DNA from: Zychaea mexicana
Taxonomy: Eukaryota > Mucoromycota > Mucoromycetes > Mucorales > Lichtheimiaceae
Assembly (NCBI RefSeq): GCF_025766255.1
Contig: NW_026516745.1
Location: forward strand, 124,001-188,000
Direction of reading: 5' to 3'
Length of the DNA: 64,000 nt
Made by a program: the position numbers and the translations under genes. Of this stretch, positions 22,572-33,848 are shown piece by piece. The notes under the pieces are model-generated. The model searched no databases. It was not told where the DNA came from and saw nothing but the letters and a program-made list of their open reading frames with translations. How positions within the stretch are numbered: position 1 is the stretch's first letter; every line of letters begins with the position of its first letter.

Positions 22572-23566
22572 TGGCGAGATCTTATTGATCGTGCTGGTCG
22601 TCGATTCGTCGAAGAGATTTGATCGCTTTTGCTTACGCTCAACGTTGACTGGTTTGGCCCGTTCATAAATTCGACTTACTCCTGTGGTGCAATTTACCTA
22701 ACTGTCAACAATCTCCCCCGATTTGAGCGCTATAAAACCGAAAACGTTATACTCGTTGGAGTAATGCCAGGTCCTCGAGAGAACCCAGCACATCTGACAT
22801 GAATCATTACCTGCGCCCATTGGTTGATGATTTGCTTCAGTGATATGACTGGAAAACGATCGGGACGAATGAGTGTCCAGACGGAGCGCAAGTACGTTTG
22901 GCACTCCTACTCAATGCTTGTGATATACCTGCCGCCAGAAAAACAAGTGGATTCACCTCATATGCAAGTACTTGTGCTTGCCATAAGTGCGCTCGCCAAT
23001 TTCCTGTTTTCCCTGGTACATCAGACATCGACTACTCGGGATTCAATTTGGACGAATGGGAATTGCGGACACGCGAAGACAATCGAGAGAACGCCCAGCA
23101 ATGGCGACAAGCCGAGACACTTGCTGCTCGCCGACAGATCGAACGTGACACTGGAACACGATGGTCTGAATTGCACCGCCTTGAATACTTCGATCCCGTT
23201 CGCTGCACGATCATCGATCCAATGCACAACTTGTTTCTTGGCACGGCAAAACGTATGACCAAGATGTGGATCGAAAACGGCGACCTTACCAGGCAGGACC
23301 TTTGTGAAATGCAGGTTTTAGTAGACAGCATTGTGCTCCATCCTAACTACATTTCCTTGAAGCGGAAGATCGGAGCTGGCTTCTCTTTTATGACCGCTGA
23401 TGATTGGAAATCGTGGTGTATCGTATACTCGCCCTTTGTCTTGCAAAACCATCTGCCCCGCCATCTTCTCGCTCACTGGCTGGGCTTCGTAAACGCCTAT
23501 CGATTGCTGGTCAAGCCTTCCATCACCATAAACGAGATAGAAGGAGCCAATACGTTTTTGCTGGAC
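22572..23566 (+). pseudogene. Outer Plavaka-like transposase, middle part
   Basis: Resumes at TGGCGAGATC (WRDLIDRAGRRF), directly continuing the 5' part. It matches the intact copy through LLLTLNVDWFGPF, GAIYLTVNNLPRFERYKTEN, ACDIPAARKTSGFTS, TIIDPMHNLFLGTAKRMTKM and NAYRLLVKPSITINEIEGAN. A TGA (22620-22622) stands where the intact copy has Arg. A one-base insertion near 22780 and a TGA (conserved Trp of LLEWYDW) lie just beyond PGPRE. The 744-base open frame 22898-23641 is the longest clean piece, but its last codons are LTR. Cut by the gypsy element after FLLD. Confidence 0.85.
23562..23566. other. Gypsy target-site duplication, left
   Basis: TGGAC immediately before the left LTR; repeated at 30450-30454. 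Confidence 0.95.
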
Positions 23567-23898
23567 TGTAACGGTGCATACCGTTACGACGATATCCAAC
23601 CTGCATGGTTGACGATCGACAACGCATGGTTCAGACGATAGGATGACTTGCGGTCAACCGCATGGTTGAATATAGAGTAATAGGCGTGGATATTCTAGAT
23701 AGAAGTTATGATGTAGATCAATACTTAGACGATAGCTAGCCCCCTATTACTCGACGTATATATAAAGACGGGATCCTGAGTTATATGGATCCCTATCGTT
23801 TTATCCTTTGATATATCCGAGTCTCACCTTATTCATTGATCCACACTGTCTACCCATTCACGTTCCCGATTGTAAGTATCTGGGCCGACACTGTTACA
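23567..23898 (+). repeat. 5' LTR
   Basis: Starts TGTAACGG, ends CTGTTACA. TATA box TATATATAAAG near 23757-23767 followed by the transcribed part. Identical by eye to 30118-30449. Confidence 0.95.
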
Positions 23899-23900
23899 TC

Positions 23901-23910
23901 TGGTAGCGGA
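23901..23910 (+). other. Primer-binding site
   Basis: TGGTAGCG begins 2 bases after the LTR and complements the 3' end of initiator tRNA-Met (...CGCTACCA) over 8 bases. Confidence 0.65.
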
Positions 23911-23965
23911 AGCGGTTTCGTAAAACCGTGCTCGACGTTCTGAGCAGAGACTATATCAAGACGAT

Positions 23966-26002
23966 ATGCACACGACTTCTCTTGGTCGCACGATCATCAA
24001 GAATAAAATTTCTAACGAGTCTTCTCTTGGCCTCGGACGTATTAGAACTCTTTTTTCCAAACTTACAAAAAAACTCAAGTTTCGTCGCACCTCTTTACGT
24101 ACAAGCACTCAACCCGATTCTTCTGATACTGACCACTCGTATCCCGGAGCAAAAATGGCAGAAGACCACCCACTCCGCAACCTAAACCAGACGACTGGCC
24201 GTGCTTCGTCCTCGCCGGCCATTGGACGTACCTCGGGTCCGAGTGCCCGTGCAGCACATGCTGCAGACGATGCTGCATCTTCAGCGACGGCTACCTCAGG
24301 GGCAACCCTCGAGCACGTAGCAACCACGACCAGCGCAGGCACTGCCGATCAAGGGGCAGCCGAGGCGGCGACGACGCCCATTGTCGATCAGGGGCAGCCA
24401 ACCATACCCCTTGGAGCAAGTATTGCGACGACGGCTCTCCCCATGGACACCAACACGGCGTCGGCCATTGCCGAGTTGCAACGCCACACGGCAACGACGA
24501 GCCGGAACTTTGAGGGCATCCGCTCGGACCTCGATACGATCGACGGTCGTTTCGGCCGCCTGGAGGAGGCCGCCACCCGCACTACCACAGCTGTCGACGA
24601 TCTGACGGCGCGGTTGGGCACCCTGCTTTCCGCTGGCGATGCCAACTTTGCCAGCAGCATGGACGAACTGCGTGTCACGTTTATGACACTGCAGCAGACG
24701 GTCACCGATCAGCAGCATCTGATCACCGACTTGCACCAGCGCCATGCGACGCAGGCAGAGAACTTTGCCAGCATGTTCGAGCGCATGTCGACCCGCCTTG
24801 ACGCCATGCACGCTCCTCTGGTGCAACCGCAGGTTTCGACTGCCACCTCTGGCAATGCGACGACCAGCAATGCGCCACCTGCGGCACAGCCTGCGACGAC
24901 AACTGCACCACCAGCCACCACGAAGGACAAGTTGCCCCAGGCCGGCAAACCACCGGTGGTTAACGACATCACCGGCACTTGGGCCTCAATCTATGCAGAG
25001 GCTCCGCGACGACATGGCGGCAGTAGCAGCAGCGGCAGCAGCAACGGCTCTGACTCCAGCGACGACGATCGCCACCCGCGACGACGCAGCAGTCACCGCT
25101 GCACCGAGCGACGGGAGCACTCGAGCGTCAAGATCCCCACGCCAACAACGCCCTTCAATGGCAAGGGGAAACCAGAGGACGTCGAGGCCTGGCTTTTTGG
25201 TTTCGACCACTACTTCGCGTTGGCAGGTGTACCAGCAAGCAAGCAAGTCCCCTACGCTGCCTTGCTGCTGCGCGACTCGGCCCTGCTCTGGTTCCGGACG
25301 GAAACGACGAGGGGCAAAATGCCTTCGGGTTGGCAGTCCTTCTGCGACGTGTTCCGAGCACGGTAGCTTCCAACAAACAGCCAGCTGTTGCGACGTCAAG
25401 CCTGGGCCAAGTGCCGTCAACACGGTACTGTGGCGCAGTACACCCAGGCTTTCCTCGGTCTCCGAGACGGTGCGGGGTACATCCATGACACAGAGGCCTT
25501 GCACCGCTACATTGAAGGCCTGAAGCCAGCCGTGGCCGCCCATCTCACACATGGAAACCCGGCGACGCTCGACGAAGCCATCTCTTTGGCGGAGCACTTC
25601 GACGGCTCCTATGGTGAAGCAAGCCCGTTTCGCGGTCGCGGCCAAGTCCTCTCCGGCCCGCACTCTTTGGCGACGTCGTCAGCCAGCAATTTACGAGCTG
25701 CTGACAGCCCAAGCTTGTCCCCCTCCGGCCCGACCCCTATGGAGGTCGAAGCAGCTGAGCAGCAACGGCACTCGCAGCAACAGTTCCGGCAGAAACGCAA
25801 CGGCCAAGCAAGCGGCCTTTCTGCCAAGCAGTGCATCGCCGAAGGTCGCTGTTTCCGCTGCTATGGGTTCGACCACATGGGCAAGGACTGCCCCAAGTTC
25901 CCGGATCCGCCCACAAGAGGCAACGGCGGCAACGGCAAGGGCAGCGGCGGCAACGGCGGCGGCTCCTTCTTTTCGAAGAACAAAGGCCGTGGAAAAAACT
26001 AG
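23966..26002 (+). pseudogene. Gag polyprotein (one in-frame TAG)
   Basis: Capsid/nucleocapsid precursor in one frame of 679 codons broken once, by TAG at 25364-25366. A long Ala/Thr-rich, coiled-coil-like N-terminal part (ATTSRNFEGIRSDLDTIDGR) leads to the retrotransposon Gag domain (AWLFGFDHYFALAGVPASKQ, then LLRRQAWAKCRQHGTVAQYT and LHRYIEGLKPAVAAHL). It ends with a zinc knuckle C-x2-C-x4-H-x4-C (CFRCYGFDHMGKDC, 25850-25891) and a Gly/Asn tail. The stop lies inside the Gag domain, where related elements have FxP-type residues, so it is damage, not the natural end. The Gag stop is TAG 26000-26002, directly after a slippery sequence. Confidence 0.85.
25993..25999 (+). promoter_or_regulatory. 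Candidate -1 ribosomal frameshift site
   Basis: The heptamer A AAA AAC lies in the Gag frame with its last codon directly before the Gag stop TAG (26000-26002). A -1 slip enters the frame that continues LVRPADAPTPAGG... and reaches the protease. This heptamer is a classic retroviral slip site. No downstream structure was evaluated. Confidence 0.6.
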
Positions 26003-26769
26003 TTCGACCAGCAGACGCGCCCACTCCTGCTGGTGGCCTAGTTGGCGACGATTCTTTGCCATTAACTTCTTTAGTTAATCCCGCGGACGACCATTGCGAC
26101 GAGGGTTCCTCTTTGGTTCCCGACCCCCCTCCATCATCATATACTAGTGTAGACGTTCTGTCCTCCTTACCTAGTAGCATTTTTGCAAATAAAGACGATC
26201 CTTTTATTTGTAATATTGCACCTTCCCATGCTTTCTCTTTAACAGACGCTACTGTTCATATGGGAGAATTGGAGTTTGCTAGACATATCTTGATCTGACG
26301 AAATGGCTTTATTAGTGGGCACAAAGCAAGGATTTTGATTGACAGCGGGGCAACACATGATTTTGTGACGGCTGAGTTCCTGAAACAAACAGGACTCATC
26401 TCCGTAACTCAATCAACACCTGGCTCTTTCGTAAAAGTTGCCGACGCACGAACAACCGATTCAACATGCTACTTGGACGCAACAGTAGTAATGGACGACT
26501 TTTCAACACCTATTCGCCTTTTTTCGGGAATACGCAGCGACGACCATGACGTTATTTTGGGAAAAAGCTGGCTATATGACGAAAACCCGGAAATTGACTG
26601 GCGTACGAATGACGTTCACCCACGACCACCACCTACACCAAAGGAAATACAATACGTTCTCATTGTACTGGCAACAAACTCGTTAATGACGTTACTGATG
26701 ACGGTTTTGTTGTATATGTGCAGAGAAAATTATGGTGGACGGCGATCGTGTTTTTGTTCCTGGACTTGA
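26003..26769 (+). pseudogene. Pol: linker and aspartic protease
   Basis: In the -1 frame relative to Gag. An acidic/Ser-rich linker (DDHCDEGSSLVPDPPPSS) is followed by TGA at 26296-26298, then the retropepsin motif ILIDSGATHDFVTAEF with catalytic DSG, and DHDVILGKSWLYDENPEIDW, where related elements have the ILGMPWL-type strand. The frame runs out at 26769 while the RT lies one frame over; pieces of the joining peptide (GFVVYVQRK) are in the third frame, so at least two indels lie between 26650 and 26740. Confidence 0.75.
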
Positions 26770-28480
26770 CGACGTATTGGAAAAATACGAAGATGTTTTC
26801 CCAGACGACGTTCCCAACGGTCTACCACCTAAGCGCAGTGTCGAACACGCCATACCTTTACTGCCAGACGCCAAAGTACCAGCTCATCGTATGTATCGCC
26901 TTTCTACGCATGAGTTGGCTGAGCTCAAGAAAACGCTCGACGACTTGCTGGCTAACGGTTGGATTCGACCGTCGACGTCACCTTACGGTGCTCCTGTCCT
27001 GTTCGTCGCAAAAAAGGACAAGACTCTGCGCATGGTGATCGATTATCGGTCCTTGAACAAGACGAGTGTGCTATCCAAATGCGCTCTACCGGCGTGCGAA
27101 GATCTCATGAACCAGCTTCTTGGGGCGCGCTATTTGAGCAAGCTTGACCTCCGCTCCGGCTATATGCAACTCCGGGTCAAGGACGAGGATACACACAAGA
27201 CGGCCTTCTTGACGAGATATGGGCTTTACGAGTACTTAGTAATGCCCTTCGGCCTATCATCGGCGCCCGCTACCTTTATGCGTTTAATGTCGGACGTGTT
27301 TAGGCCATATCTCGACGTATTCGTGATTCTCTACTTGGACGATGTCTTGATTTACTCCCAGACGGCCGAGGATCACGTCAAGCACTTGAAGTTGGTGTTG
27401 GAAAAGTTGCGACACCACAAACTGTACGCGAAGCGGTCGAAATGCCAGTTTGGGATGCGCTCCGTCGAATTTCTTGGCCACATTGTTTCAGGCGACGGCA
27501 TCAAATGCGACCCACATAAGCTCGACGCAATTTCCACCTGGCCACGACCAACGAAAATTGCTCATATTCAGAGCTTTTTAGGCCTGTGTAATTTCTATCG
27601 ACGCTTTTGTGATGGATATGCTGGCCTCACTGCCCCTCTCAATCGCTTACTGCGTAAGGACGTTCCTTGGGAGTGGGATGATGCTTGTGAAAGATCCTTT
27701 CAGGAACTCAAGCGACGTTTATGTTCCGCGCCGGTGCTTGCAATCCCGGATCCTGACCGCCACTTTTACGTACACACGGACGCTTCATCAACGGTGTCAA
27801 TTGGTGGTATCCTCTCACAGGAGTAGGACGACGGTTTATTGCATCCGGTTGCTTATGCTTCGAGGACGTTGAAGGGCGCAGAGATGAATTACCCGGTTCA
27901 CGAACAAGAACTTTTGTCAGTGTCGTACTGTTTAGAACAATGGCGACATCATCTGGACGGTCAAAAGTTCACAGTGTTCACGGACAGCCGCGCCATCTCG
28001 ACGTTACACGCCAACAACAAGAATCTCTCCAAGCGTCAGATCCGCTTGTTGGAAAAGCTGATGGCCTATCAGTTTGACGTGCATCATATTCCTCGAGAAC
28101 AGAATACTGGTGCAGACGCTCTATCAAAACGACCGCCCAACGCTCCTTCTCACCCCGACGTATCAATGGAACTTTGTGCTGTGGTCCTCACAGTGAGGGG
28201 GGAGACGCTTGGCAAGGAATGCACTCAGCACTACAAGGACGATTCTTTTTGGGCAGACGTTTTGACTCGGCTTCGGACGAACGACGACGACGAAGAGTTC
28301 GAACTAGCCGACGGCATCATCTATCGCAAAAAAGATGGACGACGCCAAATCTGTGTGCCGCGCATGCCAACGCTTCTCAACACCCTCTTGCATAACGCAC
28401 ACGACGCACCAATCGCCGGTCATCGCGGCATCGATGCAACGGTCGAACGACTTGGACGAACTTACTACTGCCACATATGA
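26732..28480 (+). pseudogene. Pol: reverse transcriptase-RNase H and start of integrase (one TAG)
   Basis: RT motifs in order: LDDLLANGWIRPSTSPYGAP, LRMVIDYRSLNK, YLSKLDLRSGYMQL, MPFGLSSAPATFMRLM, and the catalytic YLDD (27332-27343, LYLDDVLIYS), then FLGHIVSGDGI and FLGLCNFYRRF. RNase H follows (FYVHTDASSTVSIGGILSQE, then after TAG 27824-27826 HPVAYASRTLKGAEMNYPVH, FTVFTDSRAI and REQNTGADALS). The integrase zinc region begins (LHNAHDAPIAGHRGIDATVE...TYYC) and is cut by a frame change at TGA 28478-28480. Apart from those breaks the catalytic residues are intact. Confidence 0.9.
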
Positions 28481-29781
28481 ACAAAACAGTGCGACGTTAT
28501 ATTGCAACGTGTGACATGTGCTAGCGTACCAAGTTGCCAAATGCCAAAAAAGCAGGCTTGTTGCAGCCATTGCAACTAGCTTCTGGACGATGGACCTCGA
28601 TTTCGGTTGATTTTATCACACACTTGCCGAAGACGCTACATAAGTTCGATGCAATTGCCGTTTTTGTGGATCGGTTTTCAAAGCGCGCACATTTTGCTCC
28701 ATGCAAGACGACTGATACAGCAGAGGATTTTGCTCATCTGTTTTTGCGTGAGATATACCGACAGCACGGCTTACCATCAGACGTAGTCTCGGATCGAGAT
28801 GTCCGCTTTACTTCTAGATTCTGGAAGGCCTTGACGACGATGCTTGGGGTACAAAGAAATTTGTCCAGCAGTCTACACCCAGAATCAGACGGACAGACGG
28901 AACGCACGAATCGAACGCTTGAAGATATGCTTCGTCATTACGTTGCATATAATCAATCGGATTGGGACGAATGGCTGCCGGTCCTCGAGCACACCTACAA
29001 CGACGCCAAGCACGCTTCTACAGGGGTAACACCCTTTTACGCTGACTTGGGACGATAGGTGTCACTCGCTTTGACCACAGGATCTGCCTCCTCCGATGTT
29101 GATTCAGCAGACGTTCTCGCTACACGTTTGGAGTCTATCCGTCTTCAAGTCACTGAGGCAATCAAGGAAGCAACGGATCACCAAGCCAAGTATGCCAATA
29201 TGAAGCGACGTAATCTGGAATTCGACGTGGATGACGACGTATTAGTCAAGACGACCTACTTGAATCCTGATGTTTATTCCAACGCTCCCGCCAGAAAGTT
29301 ACTTCCACGGTGGGCGGGTCCTTACAAAATCCTTGAACGTATTGGATCCGTGGCATACAAGCTTGATTTGCCGGCTTCGATCAGGGCTCACAACGTTTTC
29401 CATGTGAGCGCCCTCAAGAAATATTTGGAACCTGACGATGTGGGACGCAAGCCAGAACGGCCACCACCAGTGATCACCAATGTTTCTGACGACGAAGACG
29501 AATGGGAAGTTGAAGCCATTCTCGACGAGCGCAAGCGACGAAACAAGCTACAATATTTGGTTAAGTGGAAAGGTTATCCCTTACACGAGGCGACGTGGGA
29601 ACCCGCCGAACACCTTTCCAATGCGCCCAGGCTCTTCAAGACTTCAAACAATCCAAGGAAGCGACGCCATCAAAAGCTTCGGATACGAATTTACTTCCTC
29701 GACGCCGTGGTCGTCCGCCCAAACACAGACGAAACAGGTAACTGTATGTGCAATGGGTTGTGGTGTTTATTTTTTTTATAG
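28481..29781 (+). pseudogene. Pol: integrase and chromodomain (two TAG)
   Basis: One frame from MNKTVRRYIATCDMC (28481 onward), stop TAG 28522-28524 (consensus Gln of the zinc-binding C-x2-CQR), then the DDE core: TSISVDFITHLPK, SDVVSDRDVRFTSRFW, SDGQTERTNRTLEDMLRHYV, with all three acidic positions present. TAG 29056-29058 follows ADLGR. The C-terminal part has LLPRWAGPYKILERIGSVAY, HNVFHVSALKKYL and a chromodomain (EWEVEAILDERKRRN, LVKWKGYPLHEATWEPAEHL, 29500-29650), which in chromoviruses directs integration to modified histones. A possible intron (gtaactg...tttatag, about 29742-29780) sits at the 3' end. Confidence 0.88.
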
Positions 29782-30106
29782 TTCCTCTGGGTCTATTTCA
29801 CCACGACGACCACCTTTTGGGATCTCTCGCGACGTTTTAATTTGCGGGGGGAGAACCCTAGACCGGGACGATTTCTATCCAGTCGACGCACAAAACGATC
29901 CGTCACTGCTGTAGAAGAGTTCCAGCATACGAACCCACTTGGACGCGCACAAGGACGGTGCATACTACTCGCAGATCGACGCACAGACATTAACGAGCTA
30001 CAAAGGACGGCGATTGAAACGACGCAAATCAAGAATTACTTTGGACGAGTCGACGGATCGACGGCGAGCACCTGACGTTTTACTTCGAGTCGACCTCTTG
30101 AAGTAG
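29782..30106. other. Gypsy 3' non-coding region
   Basis: No domain seen between the end of Pol and the polypurine tract. Confidence 0.5.
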
Positions 30107-30117
30107 ACGGGGGAGGA
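30107..30117 (+). other. Polypurine tract
   Basis: ACGGGGGAGGA directly abuts the 3' LTR. Confidence 0.8.
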
Positions 30118-30449
30118 TGTAACGGTGCATACCGTTACGACGATATCCAACCTGCATGGTTGACGATCGACAACGCATGGTTCAGACGATAGGATGACTT
30201 GCGGTCAACCGCATGGTTGAATATAGAGTAATAGGCGTGGATATTCTAGATAGAAGTTATGATGTAGATCAATACTTAGACGATAGCTAGCCCCCTATTA
30301 CTCGACGTATATATAAAGACGGGATCCTGAGTTATATGGATCCCTATCGTTTTATCCTTTGATATATCCGAGTCTCACCTTATTCATTGATCCACACTGT
30401 CTACCCATTCACGTTCCCGATTGTAAGTATCTGGGCCGACACTGTTACA
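30118..30449 (+). repeat. 3' LTR
   Basis: 332 bp, identical by eye to the 5' LTR; followed by TGGAC (30450-30454). Confidence 0.95.
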
Positions 30450-30454
30450 TGGAC

Positions 30455-31432
30455 TTTTGTTGTGGTGTCGAACGCATTTATGGCAGAGAGCAAATCACGC
30501 CAAATATGCATCTGCATATGCACTTGGACGTAACGATCGAGGATTTTGGACCTTTATATGCTTTCTGGCTCTTTAGTTTTGAGAGATATAATGGATATTT
30601 AAAGGAGATCGATACGAACCAGAAGGATTCATTCGAGATGACGTTCATGAAGAAGTTCTTGCAAAAGACAGGTGCTCGCGACTTTGTCCGGTCGTTTGAG
30701 CACCGCTTCATGGACAAGCTAAGCCATTTCGCCTTCTTGAATCGCTTTTTGGACATCGTGCAGCCGATGAAGCAAACTGGTGACACTACGAGTGGTGCGT
30801 TCGACCCACATAGATTTTTTGCGCTGTCGACTGGTACTGAACAGGCCACTGGAGGCGAGCCACTACCACCAGATGCATACCTGTTAGATTTTGCACCAGC
30901 AACGTTTATGCCTGACCCAGTATATACTTTCCTTCTGGCCTTTTATCGATCCGTTTATGGTACCCATCTGGACCATTACAGAGATGCGCAGGGTAGCCGG
31001 GTGTTTGTGAACAATCTTTATAACAAGATGAAGACGATCACCATTATGGGTCAGCTCTATAGGAGCAAAGAAGCAAGATCGCGGCGTGGTACACACGCAC
31101 AGGTGCTGTATGAAGCGGAAAATTGAGGCGAACCGATCGCTTGGCCATGCGAAATCCAGTACTTCTTCCGCCACGAGTTAAAGGTCGACACCCAGCTCAA
31201 AGAACATGTTTTTGCCTTTGTTCGCTGGCATAGCATTTATAGCAGTAATAAGTTGTTGTTCGTGGATTAAAAACTGGAGATATGGCGTAGCCACTTCCTT
31301 GCTGAGGACATGTACTGCATCGTGCCCATTCATCGTCTGTATAGTCAAGTGGCAGTTGTAAAGTACGGCGATCAAACGCACACAAGTGGTAGAACAGTCG
31401 TTATTCCGTTGCCTAAAAAGATGTTGGCGTAA
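30455..31432 (+). pseudogene. Outer Plavaka-like transposase, 3' part
   Basis: Continues the outer transposase after the gypsy element: FCCGVERIYGREQITPNMHL, DVTIEDFGPLYAFWLFSFER, KEIDTNQKDSFEMTFMKKFL, FVNNLYNKMKTITIMGQLYR, and the shared end VVIPLPKKMLA then TAA. Two internal stops: TGA about 31123 where the intact copy has Arg (AED-R-GEPIAW), and TAA about 31268 in FVD-stop-KLEIW. Sequence similarity with the intact copy ends exactly at the TAA, evidence that TAA is a true stop here. Confidence 0.88.
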
Positions 31433-31640
31433 AACAAAGAGAAGCAATTTTTTCTCCTCCCCCTCCAAAACTATCTTTTTCTTATTTCTTTCTCCCCCCA
31501 CCAACTACTCAAAACGAGCGGCCTCTTGCTTCTTCCTCCCCCCACCAAATAAATAGCACACTCACATACGCATATTATACAGACGTATTTTTGCCCACCC
31601 CTAACCTATACAGCATAAGCCGGCAACCGCTTTATTTACT

Positions 31641-32473
31641 TTAAACAAACATCCAGTCTTGCAGCTGCTCATGCACAGCCGAGCGCAAGGTAACTGCCTT
31701 TCGTGCTACTGATCGTCCAACCACGTTCGGCTGCAAGTCAACATCCACAGCCGGTCTGAAATCGTCAAGGCTTTTCAGAAAGACGTTTGCCTACAAACAA
31801 CATCTCTGTCAAGATTCACGCGTAAAGAAATCTACTTTGAAAGTAATTACCCGCTCACTACACCATTTAGGCACGAAGACTGAGACATGCTTGCCACTGC
31901 ACAGGACACCAGTGCTGCTGCTTTCGTTGTCGGTCTCCTCTTCCGACATACATCCGTCCTGGAGCAACGACTTTCCACCGGGGTACTGTTCCTCTAGTTC
32001 GATCGCATGTTGCTAGAAAACATTGAGTCGTCGTACTAATTTCTGTTTCAGATGTTAAGACAATACTCTTATTCAACCTCCTATTACTTTACTTGTTCTA
32101 ATATTTACCACTTTTTTTTTACAATTGTCTCTCTGTTCTCTAGTATGGCACCTACAGACACAAGTGGAACACGACGACCACGCGCTTCAGCTTGACGGCC
32201 AACGCCAACGCCACCACCTTGACCTTCACTAAGGGCCCCACTACCAACTATGGCAGTACGATATGCCATATTGGCAACTGTTTGGCCAATTCTATCAACC
32301 TTTTCATGCAGTACCTGGTTCTCGGCCTGCAAATTACGGATAGTATCCAAGAGCACGTTATGCTGTTGTTATTGCTACTACTGATCCAGGACATAGTTCT
32401 GCTATTGGGCATCATTTTCACGCTGCACCATGCACCGTTGTCGCTGGGCTTGGAGATCGCTTACAGTAGGCAT
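31641..32473 (-). pseudogene. Outer Plavaka accessory protein, decayed
   Basis: Homologue of 12635-13747. Exon 1 (32473-32156) reads MPTVSDLQAQRQRCMVQREN, then a Gln run broken by TAG and TAA codons, then LLDTIRNLQAENQVLHEKVD and an Arg/Gly linker. The second exon of the intact copy is missing. The third (32042-31851) reads KLVRRLNVF-stop-QHAIEL, EEQYPGGKSLLQDGCMSEEE, VFVPKWCSER. The fourth (31790-31641) reads ANVFLKSLDDFRPAVDVDLQ and ends EQLQDWMFV-TAA. Same convergent placement relative to the transposase as in the second element. Confidence 0.8.
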
Positions 32474-33704
32474 CTAAATAGTATTATCATCTCTCAATAT
32501 ACAACATTAACTAATAGCTGCAGTAGTTATTATAGTTTACGTTCGTTTTATTATTTTATCGTGCAGGCACAAGAAGTATTGGAGGAAAGAGGTTTGATGA
32601 AATGCAAGTACCTGGATCTACAGGGGATCATTTTATTGTAGGGGATCTAGTTTTTTTTGGTACTCTTTTAATGCATGGTCAGCATGACTTTAACAGTATT
32701 GCAGATTAGTTATATTTCGCATCGATCGTTCCTTCGTATTTTACGCCTTTCTTTCTGTTTCTTTCTTTTCCTTTTCTCTTCTTTCCTGGCTGCTACGATA
32801 CACTATTCTCTCAAGGACCCAATACCATAGGTTTGTAAGGCACTCTTTACTTTTATCGCTCTTCAACTACCTCTAAGTCTCTGCAGCTTTTATTAAGGAT
32901 ATTTTATTTCGTATGTACATGTAGCTCATGATTCGACCGGTTTTCCTATCCAAAATTATAGGCATGATCCACACGAGTTGAAGCTTGTAAGTATTCCCTT
33001 TGTAATGTTTACATACTTTCTTTCTACAGTTTTTCTTTCACTAAAAGCCTTCTTTCCTCATTTATAGCTTGTTTATACTTTGCATGGTCTTCCATCCTGG
33101 ACATCCGCGTAGATCCCCATTTGCACTGCTGCATGCAGGTTGCCCACTGTCCGATCGCTGTTGGCACCGTCCAAGCGGAACTTTTCAGGTATGGTAAAGC
33201 TACCCATATTTTTGCTTCTGTCTAGCTGCAGTGCAGGTTACCTTCATTCTTCTTAAGTGAATCGTGGACTCATTAGCATACACAGCATGATTCACCCTTT
33301 TGCCTTTGCCCCATCACCATCTAGAGATTTTATACACCACATTCACACACATATACATAGAAGACTCCTTTCACCCTTTGCATTTATTCTTTACCACCCC
33401 TTTAATGCTTTTTATTGCTCTATAAATGTTTTCTGAAACTTAAGTAATGGAATAAATAAATTCGGTTGTATATGACCATACTGTGATAATCATCACTGCT
33501 ATACAATAATCAAAACCTGCTGTGATTATTTCATCCGTTTAGTATATGCCCAAAATTGATCACGCTAAAATATGCTATGCAGACCTCTGTATGTACGATG
33601 AAGCTTCAGTACCTAGTCTGTATGTAAAGCAATTGGGGGGTCCCTTTCTATGCATATGCACTACCTATTATCAAAATTGGAAACCAACTATAAAGCTGTT
33701 GAAA
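32474..33704. other. Outer element 3' non-coding region
   Basis: No gene recognised. Contains pyrimidine-rich runs and GT..AG-like signals, presumably promoter and leader of the decayed accessory gene. The last part mirrors the left subterminal part of the second element. Confidence 0.45.
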
Positions 33705-33848
33705 ACAGCTGAATATGTGATAAAAAAGCTGCCTTTTGTAGGAACTATAAAGCGGTTATAAAATAGTTTTATATTTGGATGACAAGCAGTATATTCAGCT
33801 TATATTCAGCTGTTTTTTGCGCCTTTATATTACCCCTTCTGCCTAGTG
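33705..33848. repeat. Right subterminal repeats and terminus of outer element
   Basis: AGCTGAATATG near 33708, ATATTCAGC at about 33791 and 33802, terminal CTGCCTAGTG; TAG duplication follows. Confidence 0.7.

Larger units (their letters stand above)
23567..30449 (+). mobile_element. Chromodomain Ty3/gypsy LTR retrotransposon
   Basis: 6,883 bp, two 332 bp LTRs that read as identical, 5 bp duplication TGGAC, primer-binding site, polypurine tract, and Gag, protease, RT-RNase H, integrase, chromodomain in the Ty3/gypsy order. The integrase-linked chromodomain marks it as a chromovirus. Despite the identical LTRs the coding region has several stops and frame changes, so this copy is not autonomous as read. 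It sits in the outer Plavaka transposase gene in the same orientation. Confidence 0.95.
9624..33848 (+). mobile_element. Outer Plavaka-like (CACTA-clan) transposon, twice interrupted
   Basis: The left end CACCACGCGAAAAACTGAAT (9624) and right end ...CTGCCTAGTG (33848) are flanked by the 3 bp target duplication TAG (9621-9623 and 33849-33851). The ends match those of the element at 11266-22568 in order and position (CACYG-type termini, then a shared TAGTAGATATGCACCA block near 9740). Removing the two inserts and their duplications leaves about 6.0 kb: a plus-strand transposase in three pieces and a convergent accessory gene at 31641-32473. The 3 bp duplication and CAC- termini fit the EnSpm/CACTA superfamily; the transposase resembles fungal Plavaka proteins. 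Confidence 0.9.

Noticed and set aside
24296..26180. Long frames on the minus strand and alternate frames across the gag region
   Set aside because: Overprinted frames in GC-rich gag sequence; the plus-strand frame has the Gag and zinc-knuckle motifs.
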